Origin: Oceanihabitans sediminis
GTDB taxonomy: Bacteria > Bacteroidota > Bacteroidia > Flavobacteriales > Flavobacteriaceae
Reading direction: 5' to 3'
DNA: 64,000 nt
Assembly: GCF_003337215.1 (NCBI RefSeq)
Contig: NZ_QPIG01000003.1
Span: forward strand, 1-64,000
In this document: piece by piece, positions 58,183 through 64,000 of the stretch
Layout of the letters: the number at the start of each line of letters is the position of its first letter
Position numbering within the stretch: the stretch's first letter is position 1
The notes under the pieces: generated by a model
The model's input: the letters and a program-made list of their open reading frames with translations, nothing else
The model's database searches: none
What the model was told of the DNA's origin: nothing
Translations under genes and position numbers: made by a program

Positions 58183-58839
58183 TTAATGTTCTTGATAAAA
58201 GCGCTCTACAATTTGATCATAGCTTTTAATAGATTTCTTCATCCAATCTAATCGCTTAGCTCTTTGCTCCTCTTCGCTTAGCTGCCAAGATAAATCACTT
58301 TGTCTTAATCTAGATGTTACATCTTGCAAAACAATAGCAGCACTTACAGATATGTTTAAGCTTTCTGTAAAACCAACCATAGGTATTTTTAAATAACAAT
58401 CGGCTGCATCTAAAACCTCCTGCGATAACCCTTCGGTTTCTCTACCAAAGAAAAAACAAGACTTCTTAGTAATATCAAAATCCTGAAGCAAGCAATCGTT
58501 AGTATGCGGTGTAGTTGCTACAATTTGGTATCCTTTTTCTTTAACAGATGCGATACAATCCTTCACAGAGTGAAACCTATCTAAATCTACCCATTTCTGT
58601 GCACCCATAGCAATTTCTCTATCAATACTCTTACTATTTACCTCTTCTACAATATGCAATTCTTGAATGCCAAAAACATCACAACTACGCATAACAGCGC
58701 TGGTATTATGTAACTGATACACATCTTCTGTTGCCACCGTAAAATGCTTCGTTCGTTGTTTTATAACCTTATGAAATCTATTTCTACGGTTTTCGGTTAG
58801 ATGATTTTCTAAATATTCAAGTAGTTTTATATCCGTCAT
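58183..58839 (-). CDS. trmH: SpoU/TrmH-family tRNA 2'-O-methyltransferase
   Basis: The 218-residue protein carries the SPOUT motifs VYQLHNTSAVMRSCDVFGIQELHIV (motif 1 with NxxAxxR-type Asn and Arg), FFFGRETEGLSQEVL (motif 2) and IPMVGFTESLNISVSAAIVL (motif 3). Length and order fit TrmH, which methylates G18 of tRNAs. The C-terminal tail (LDWMKKSIKSYDQIVERF) matches the TrmH helical extension. Confidence 0.88.
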   Translation of the reverse strand: MTDIKLLEYLENHLTENRRNRFHKVIKQRTKHFTVATEDVYQLHNTSAVMRSCDVFGIQELHIVEEVNSKSIDREIAMGAQKWVDLDRFHSVKDCIASVKEKGYQIVATTPHTNDCLLQDFDITKKSCFFFGRETEGLSQEVLDAADCYLKIPMVGFTESLNISVSAAIVLQDVTSRLRQSDLSWQLSEEEQRAKRLDWMKKSIKSYDQIVERFYQEH

Positions 58840-58958
58840 GTTCTTCTTTTAAAATCAAATTTAAATAAAAAAGAACGGATTCTCACTTTCGTGGGAAAGA
58901 CAAATAGGTTAATTTTATAAAAGAAACTAAATAGCTCTTTAATGGAAGCAAACAGAAG

Positions 58959-58966
58959 TATTTTTG
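58959..58966 (+). promoter_or_regulatory. -7 box of the sirtuin gene
   Basis: TATTTTTG lies 31 bp before the start codon; no clear TTG is found at the -33 spacing. Confidence 0.5.
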
Positions 58967-58997
58967 TCTAATTGCTATATTTAAATAAAAACAAAAA

Positions 58998-59672
58998 ATG
59001 AAACATATTGTCGTATTAACGGGAGCAGGTATAAGTGCCGAAAGCGGAATAAAAACCTTTAGAGATGCTGATGGCTTATGGGAAGGGCACGATGTTATGG
59101 AAGTTGCTTCTCCAGAAGGATTCCGAGATAACCCTGATTTAGTTTTAGATTTTTATAATAAACGTAGAAGACAACTTTTAGAAGTTCAACCTAACAAAGC
59201 ACATTTCGATTTAGCAGAATTAGAAAAAGACTATAAGGTTACTATCATCACTCAAAATGTGGATGATTTACATGAAAGAGCTGGAAGCACTAAAGTGATA
59301 CATTTACACGGAGAATTATTAAAAGTACGAAGCACCAAAAACGAAGCAGATATTCAAGAATGGAAAAAAGACTTGGTACTTGGAAATGTGGATGCTAATG
59401 GAAACCAATTACGACCACATATTGTTTGGTTTGGCGAAGATGTTCCAATGATAGAAAAAGCTGTTTCTGTTTGTGAAACTGCAGATATATTAATCATTAT
59501 TGGTACTAGCATGCAAGTATATCCTGCTGCTGGCTTGATGCATTATGTTCCTGAAAATACCCAAACCTATTTTATAGACCCTAATCCTGCTGTATCAAGT
59601 AATCAGAACCTAACAGTCATTTCCAAAGCTGCTACCATTGGAGTAAAGGAAGCAATAAATCTTCTAGATTAA
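58998..59672 (+). CDS. NAD-dependent protein deacylase (sirtuin)
   Basis: The 224-residue protein shows the Sir2 landmarks: VLTGAGISAESGIKTFRDADGLW at the N-terminus, TQNVDDLHERAG with the NAD-contacting Asn-Asp, catalytic His in VIHLHGELL, RPHIVWFGEDVP and IIGTSMQVYPAAGL. The zinc module is reduced: the four Cys of typical sirtuins are absent from the loop after HGEL, as in class U/III bacterial forms. It removes acyl groups from lysines, using NAD+. Confidence 0.93.
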   Translation: MKHIVVLTGAGISAESGIKTFRDADGLWEGHDVMEVASPEGFRDNPDLVLDFYNKRRRQLLEVQPNKAHFDLAELEKDYKVTIITQNVDDLHERAGSTKVIHLHGELLKVRSTKNEADIQEWKKDLVLGNVDANGNQLRPHIVWFGEDVPMIEKAVSVCETADILIIIGTSMQVYPAAGLMHYVPENTQTYFIDPNPAVSSNQNLTVISKAATIGVKEAINLLD

Positions 59673-59684
59673 ACACTTTTTTAT

Positions 59685-60353
59685 ATGCATAAACAAAGGA
59701 AGAAAATTAAAAAACCTTGGCCTACCAAAGCCGCGATGAAACAAGTCTATGCCATGAAGCTTTGGGGTGGTAATCATGCGGATTTTTATTCTGGAGAAGG
59801 ATCGCATCTCCCGGAAATAGTAAATCCGTATATAGAAGCCATAAGTTCTTTTTTAACTTCTTTTGAAACCCCACTAACAGTGTGTGATTTAGGTTGTGGC
59901 GACTTTAATATTGGCAGTAAATTAGTAGATCACACACAAAAATATATTGCTGTAGATATTGTTAGTGATCTTATTGAGCGCAATAAAGAAAAGTTTAAAA
60001 ATGAGCGTTTAGAATTTCATTGTTTAGATATAGCTGTAGATGATTTACCTGCTGCAGACAGTGTAATAATAAGACAGGTTTTACAACACCTTTCTAATGC
60101 TGAAATACAACAAATCATAAAAAAGCTAACTGCTTACAAATACATCCTCTTAACAGAACATCTTCCTGAAGGAGATTTTATACCGAATAAAGATATCATC
60201 TCTGGGCAAGGAATAAGGCTAAAACAAAAAAGCGGACTAAACTTATTAGCGGCGCCCTTTCATTTTAAAGTAGCCGAATCAAAAGAATTACTTTCCATTA
60301 AACTAAAAAACAACAAAGGAATTATCTTGACAACCTTATACAAAGTATTCTAA
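59685..60353 (+). CDS. Class I SAM-dependent methyltransferase
   Basis: In this 222-residue protein the SAM motif I is in LTVCDLGCGDFNIG (about 65-78), motif II acid in YIAVDIV, and post-motif FHCLDIAVDDLPAADSVIIRQVLQHL. Substrate is unknown. The N-terminus is basic (MHKQRKKIKKPWPTK), possibly for nucleic-acid or membrane contact. It lies 12 bp after the sirtuin gene, likely in one transcript. Confidence 0.88.
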   Translation: MHKQRKKIKKPWPTKAAMKQVYAMKLWGGNHADFYSGEGSHLPEIVNPYIEAISSFLTSFETPLTVCDLGCGDFNIGSKLVDHTQKYIAVDIVSDLIERNKEKFKNERLEFHCLDIAVDDLPAADSVIIRQVLQHLSNAEIQQIIKKLTAYKYILLTEHLPEGDFIPNKDIISGQGIRLKQKSGLNLLAAPFHFKVAESKELLSIKLKNNKGIILTTLYKVF

Positions 60354-61586
60354 TTATTTATTCTTCTCCTCAATCCATTTACTCATAAACTTAGTACTCT
60401 GTAAAGTATGATGCTGAAGCATTTGCCCCATAAAATTATTTTGTCGGTGAAAAGTTAAATCATCCATCAGAGCTGCAACTGTAGTTATAAATTCTTTTTG
60501 TATTTCTGTTTTATTAAAACGCTTATTTAGAATCTGAAAGCCATTCTCCTGCTTTTCATTCCAAAGTATTGCATCTTGATAAAGCGATACAGTATGATCT
60601 GCAAACTCTTGAGGATCATCTGCTACAAACCCATTTACAGCTAATTCGCCATACATACCCTCTGCTCCAACTGTGGTGCTTACACAAGGTGTTCCGTTTT
60701 GCATAGCTTCAACAAGTTTTCCTTTTAAACCTGCACCAAATTGTATTGCAGCTAAACAAACTTTAGACTGTTGCATCACTAGATTAGCATCTTCCGCAAA
60801 ACCTTTCACTATAAAACCTTCCTTTTTATTGTGTAATTGAGTGACTTTTTGAGAAGCATAAGCTCCGTAAATATGTATTTCGGCTTTTGGTAACTGCTTT
60901 TTAATTAAAGGCCAAATAGTTTCCTTTAAGTATAAAACTGAATTATAATTAGGGGCATGTAAAAAGTTCCCTATAGTTATAAAGTGATTTCTTTCTTCAA
61001 ACTTTGGAAGTGATTGTATAGCTTCCGTTGAAACCGCATCAAGCATAAATGGTACATAACACAAAAGGGATGCATCTACTTTAAATCGGTTTTGTAAAAT
61101 TTGCATTTCAGCTTCAGAAATAATCAAAGTAAGATCACATCTGTAAATGCTAGCAATTTCTCGTTTTGCTACTTCGTTAAACAAATAAGCATCGGTAAAA
61201 GGCTTATTATCTTTAAAAGCTTGATGCCTGCCTTTCCTTAAAAAATGTAAATCTTCGGTATCAAGAATTCGTAAAGCATTCGGACAAACCTCAGCAACAC
61301 GCCAACCAAATTGTTCTTCCATCATAAACCTATCAAACAAAACAACATCTGGTTGAAGTGCTTGGATAAAAGCATCAAAACTAGCATTATTAAGTTCTAT
61401 AGAAACCTGCTCTACTCCTATGGAGTTTAGGTCAAAGGCTTTTTCGCTTGTAGCACTGGGACTAGCAAAAGTGATTTCGTAATTTTGATTTTTAAAAACC
61501 GAAATTAATTGCATCATCCTACTTCCTGCTGCAGAACTTTTAGGTTCTGGCCATACGTAACCTATTATTAGTAATTTTTTATTCAT
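60354..61586 (-). CDS. Glycosyltransferase, GT4-like
   Basis: The protein is 410 residues from MNKKLLIIGYVWPEPKSSAAGSR; four upstream residues are possible. The Rossmann pair of a GT-B enzyme is visible: an N-terminal domain with the glycine/alanine-rich loop SSAAGSRMMQL, and a C-terminal domain with FITIGNFLHAPN, EIHIYGAYASQKV and the nucleotide-sugar loop FGAGLKGKLVEAMQNGTPCVSTTVGAEG. The acceptor is unknown. It is convergent with the methyltransferase gene. Confidence 0.87.
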   Translation of the reverse strand: MNKKLLIIGYVWPEPKSSAAGSRMMQLISVFKNQNYEITFASPSATSEKAFDLNSIGVEQVSIELNNASFDAFIQALQPDVVLFDRFMMEEQFGWRVAEVCPNALRILDTEDLHFLRKGRHQAFKDNKPFTDAYLFNEVAKREIASIYRCDLTLIISEAEMQILQNRFKVDASLLCYVPFMLDAVSTEAIQSLPKFEERNHFITIGNFLHAPNYNSVLYLKETIWPLIKKQLPKAEIHIYGAYASQKVTQLHNKKEGFIVKGFAEDANLVMQQSKVCLAAIQFGAGLKGKLVEAMQNGTPCVSTTVGAEGMYGELAVNGFVADDPQEFADHTVSLYQDAILWNEKQENGFQILNKRFNKTEIQKEFITTVAALMDDLTFHRQNNFMGQMLQHHTLQSTKFMSKWIEEKNK

Positions 61587-61709
61587 AGCTAAAAACACAT
61601 CTTCTCACAGAATCACTTCCTATAAAATCTGCAGAAGAACAAATACTATATAATTATTTTTATAGTATCTATTTTTATTAAATTTAGACTTTAAAAGTAA
61701 GAAAAGCAT

Positions 61710-62282
61710 TTGACTACAACACAACTCTACCAAGAATTAAAAAACGTAAATCACTCCCGAGAAAAGCGATTATATTACGCTAACTTACTGATTAAAAACC
61801 CGAATCTGATACCGAAAACACTAGAAATTCTTTTTATGGTAGACGATAAAATTTCCCCTCGTGCTGCTTGGGTTTTTGAGTTTATGTGTAAAGAAAACCT
61901 AGAAGCATCTTTGACCTACCTAGATTATTTTACAGAAAACATGCATAAAGTACACCAAGATTCTGCTGTTCGCCCGGTTGCAAAGGTTTGTGAATATTTA
62001 ATTACTGCCTATTATGCAAAAACAGCAAACAGAGTACAATCGGAATTACTTCCGAAGCATCGTGAAAAAATCATAGAACTTTGTTTTGATTATATGATTA
62101 ATGATGAAAAAATCGCACCCAAAGCATACTCCATGAACTGCTTATATTTACTAGGGAAAGACTATGAATGGATTCACCCTGAATTACTACTTATTTTAGA
62201 AAGAGATTTCCAAATGCAAAGCTCCGGATTTAAAGCAAGAGCTAGACATATTATTAAAAAGATAAATTCGAAAAAATCGTAA
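61710..62282 (+). CDS. Conserved Bacteroidota protein upstream of purB
   Basis: The 190-residue all-helical protein begins TTTQLYQELKNVNHSREKRLYYANLL; ARAAW-like KISPRAAWVFEFMCKENLEASLTYLDYFTENMHKVHQDSAVRPVAKVCEYL and a C-terminal ARARHIIKKINSKK follow. The repeated helix pairs resemble a HEAT/armadillo-type fold. A TTG start is implied because no ATG lies upstream. The family usually adjoins adenylosuccinate lyase in this phylum; role unknown. Confidence 0.75.
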   Translation: MTTTQLYQELKNVNHSREKRLYYANLLIKNPNLIPKTLEILFMVDDKISPRAAWVFEFMCKENLEASLTYLDYFTENMHKVHQDSAVRPVAKVCEYLITAYYAKTANRVQSELLPKHREKIIELCFDYMINDEKIAPKAYSMNCLYLLGKDYEWIHPELLLILERDFQMQSSGFKARARHIIKKINSKKS

Positions 62283-62313
62283 TTCTAAATTCGTAAATAG
62301 TGTAGCAAAAAGC

Positions 62314-62321
62314 TATCTTTG
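62314..62321 (+). promoter_or_regulatory. -7 box of purB
   Basis: TATCTTTG matches TAnnTTTG, 26 bp before the purB start codon; the -33 element is unclear. Confidence 0.55.
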
Positions 62322-62347
62322 TTTTTTTAGCAAAAACAACACACACT

Positions 62348-63691
62348 ATGCCATTAAACACACTAAATGCCATCTCTCCTATTGATGGAAGATACAGGAA
62401 TAAAGTAGACGAGTTAGGTAATTATTTTTCGGAAGAAGCACTTATTAAATATCGTGTTTTAGTAGAAATAGAATATTTTATTGCTCTTTGCGAAATTCCA
62501 TTACCTCAGTTAGAATCTGTAAACAAATCCGTTTTTGAAGATTTAAGAAACATCTACAAAAACTTTTCAACAGAAGATGCTTTAGCCATTAAAGACATTG
62601 AAAAAGTAACCAATCATGACGTAAAAGCGGTTGAATACTTTATAAAAGAAAAATTCGACAAGCTTGGTCTTAATGATTATAAAGAGTTTATCCACTTCGG
62701 ATTAACTTCTCAAGATATAAACAATACAGCTATTCCTTTAAGTATCAAGGAAGCTATGAACGATGTTTATGTACCAGAATACTTAGTACTTCTTAATAGA
62801 TTAAAAGAATTAGTAAAAGATTGGTCGCATGTTTCTATGCTTGCAAGAACTCACGGGCAACCAGCTTCTCCTACTCGATTAGGAAAAGAAATCGAAGTTT
62901 TTGTAGTTCGTTTACAAGAGCAATTTAATTTATTAAACGATGTACCAAGCGCTGCGAAATTTGGTGGAGCAACAGGAAACTTTAATGCACACAAAGTAGC
63001 TTACCCAAATGTAGATTGGAAAGCTTTTGGAAGCTCTTTTGTTCAAGAAAAGTTAGGCTTACACCACTCGTTCCCAACTACACAAATTGAGCACTATGAC
63101 CACATGGCTGCTTTATTTGATGCTTTAAAAAGAATAAATACCATTATCATAGATTTAGACAGAGATATCTGGACCTATGTGTCTATGGATTATTTCAAGC
63201 AAAAAATTAAAGCTGGAGAAGTTGGAAGTAGCGCAATGCCACATAAAGTAAACCCTATTGATTTTGAAAACTCTGAAGGGAACTTAGGTATTGCAAATGC
63301 CATTTTTGAACATTTATCTGCAAAATTACCAATTTCTAGATTGCAACGTGACTTAACAGATAGTACGGTTTTACGTAATGTAGGTGTTCCTTTTGGGCAC
63401 ACTTTAATAGCTTTTAAAAGCACTTTAAAAGGCTTAAATAAGTTATTATTGAATGAAGATAAGTTTGCCGAAGATTTAGAAAACAACTGGGCTGTTGTAG
63501 CAGAGGCAATTCAAACGATATTGCGTAGAGAAGCATATCCAAATCCGTATGAAGCCTTAAAAGGTTTAACAAGAACAAACGAAAAGATTACTGAGAAATC
63601 TATTTCTAGTTTTATTGATACTTTAGAAGTTTCAAATGAAATTAAAGAAGAATTAAAAGCTATTTCTCCTAGCAACTATACAGGAATTTAA
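62348..63691 (+). CDS. purB: Adenylosuccinate lyase
   Basis: In this 447-residue protein the N-terminal AISPIDGRYRNKVDELGNYFSE is typical. The fumarase/aspartase superfamily motifs follow: FGLTSQDINNTA, LARTHGQPASPTRLGKE with the catalytic His, and the flexible signature loop GSSAMPHKVNPIDFENSEGN holding the catalytic Ser. It cleaves adenylosuccinate and SAICAR in purine synthesis. Length and motif order match the E. coli-type enzyme. Confidence 0.97.
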   Translation: MPLNTLNAISPIDGRYRNKVDELGNYFSEEALIKYRVLVEIEYFIALCEIPLPQLESVNKSVFEDLRNIYKNFSTEDALAIKDIEKVTNHDVKAVEYFIKEKFDKLGLNDYKEFIHFGLTSQDINNTAIPLSIKEAMNDVYVPEYLVLLNRLKELVKDWSHVSMLARTHGQPASPTRLGKEIEVFVVRLQEQFNLLNDVPSAAKFGGATGNFNAHKVAYPNVDWKAFGSSFVQEKLGLHHSFPTTQIEHYDHMAALFDALKRINTIIIDLDRDIWTYVSMDYFKQKIKAGEVGSSAMPHKVNPIDFENSEGNLGIANAIFEHLSAKLPISRLQRDLTDSTVLRNVGVPFGHTLIAFKSTLKGLNKLLLNEDKFAEDLENNWAVVAEAIQTILRREAYPNPYEALKGLTRTNEKITEKSISSFIDTLEVSNEIKEELKAISPSNYTGI

Positions 63692-63702
63692 AAACATTAA
63701 AA

Positions 63703-63909
63703 ATGCTTACAGATAAACAGTCCTTATTACTTTGCGGAGCCATTTTTTCTGCATTTGTTATTTTTGGAATACTAGATGTTTTAAGCAACTATTTTCTGTC
63801 TAGCCTTCTTATTATAGGTTTTTTATTAGTTATAGTAAATTTAATTATAACAAAAAAAACTCCGGAAGAGGAAGATATAGAAGAATCGTTTTCTTCTAAA
63901 GATGTATAA
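63703..63909 (+). CDS. Small two-helix membrane protein after purB
   Basis: The 68-residue protein has two transmembrane segments (about 8-26 and 30-48) and an acidic tail (TPEEEDIEESFSSKDV). It starts 11 bp after purB and ends just before a terminator, so it is probably the last gene of the purB transcript. Function is unknown. Confidence 0.7.
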   Translation: MLTDKQSLLLCGAIFSAFVIFGILDVLSNYFLSSLLIIGFLLVIVNLIITKKTPEEEDIEESFSSKDV

Positions 63910-63913
63910 AATA

Positions 63914-63948
63914 AAAAAAGGCTTACTAAATTTAGTAAGCCTTTTTTT
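63914..63948. terminator. Bidirectional terminator after the purB operon
   Basis: AGGCTTACTAAA and TTTAGTAAGCCT form a 12-bp stem with almost no loop, flanked by A- and T-runs. Confidence 0.87.
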
Positions 63949-63964
63949 ATACAAACAATATATA

Positions 63965-64000
63965 TTATTTAAAAAAGTTAGTTATTGCCTGTAACTGTTT
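63965..64000 (-). CDS. C-terminal end of a minus-strand gene (cut by window edge)
   Basis: Read from the window edge on the minus strand the frame gives KQLQAITNFFK and a TAA at 63965-63967. The convergent terminator immediately beyond it supports a gene ending here. Eleven residues are too few for any assignment. Confidence 0.4.
   Translation of the reverse strand, partial: KQLQAITNFFK

Overview
The window is AT-rich chromosomal DNA of a Bacteroidota bacterium, most likely a member of the Flavobacteriaceae. The evidence is two giant secreted proteins with C-terminal type IX secretion (T9SS) sorting domains, promoter boxes of the Bacteroidota form TTG-N19-TAnnTTTG, an rpsF-rpsR-rplI operon, and several Bacteroidota-specific families (DUF6495, N-terminally extended tyrosine recombinase). 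No rRNA, tRNA or CRISPR array was seen.

Region 1 (about 1-26,860) is the notable part: an integron-like array of 27 gene cassettes, with every cassette gene but one on the minus strand. Consecutive cassettes are separated by 26 attC-like sites (R1-R26). Each site is an imperfect palindrome with a nearly constant 118-124 bp between its AAC and GTT ends. Each cassette is bounded by its own short terminal inverted repeat, GTTRNNNNNN at one end and its reverse complement at the other. This matching holds for 27 of 27 cassettes, as expected for units that were once circles. Cargo includes two OLD-family ATPase/TOPRIM nucleases, a five-gene operon (XRE regulator, double GHKL ATPase/kinase, response regulator, HNH nuclease, N6-adenine methylase), a RES-domain toxin, a ParDE-type toxin-antitoxin pair, two immunity-type proteins, a self-regulated HxlR operon, many small lipoproteins and membrane proteins, and two cassettes without any credible ORF. 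One 734-bp unit occurs twice, about 14 kb apart. The far end of the array is cut by a transposase tail, probably IS110 family, that appears to have landed inside an attC site.

Region 2 (26,861-32,942) holds the presumed platform: an attI-like palindrome directly beside the 3' end of a XerC/D-like tyrosine recombinase that lacks the extra segment diagnostic of IntI. The recombinase is transcribed in the same direction as the cassettes. A divergent zinc-finger protein, YceI, a Crp/Fnr regulator and a universal stress protein follow. Next comes a decayed solitary cassette (31,034-31,782) with an attC relic, and a Bacteroidota protein preceded by CGTAT motifs on an 11-bp period. A similar 11-bp-phased CGTATA array lies between the recombinase and the zinc-finger gene.

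Region 3 (32,943-43,022) encodes two large T9SS exoproteins: an M14 carboxypeptidase carrying 19 tandem 28-residue repeats, and a LamG/choice-of-anchor-D protein.

Region 4 (43,023-64,000) is ordinary core genome: hisS, a MacB-type permease, DUF6495, rplI-rpsR-rpsF, a LytTR response regulator, priA, DUF2147, a YihY/BrkB protein, nadC, rlmH, hpf, rdgB, a DEAD-box helicase with a structured leader, trmH-like, a sirtuin, a methyltransferase, a glycosyltransferase and purB.

The main candidate for an undescribed system is the cassette array run by a non-IntI recombinase. The five-gene restriction/two-component operon inside it is a second candidate.
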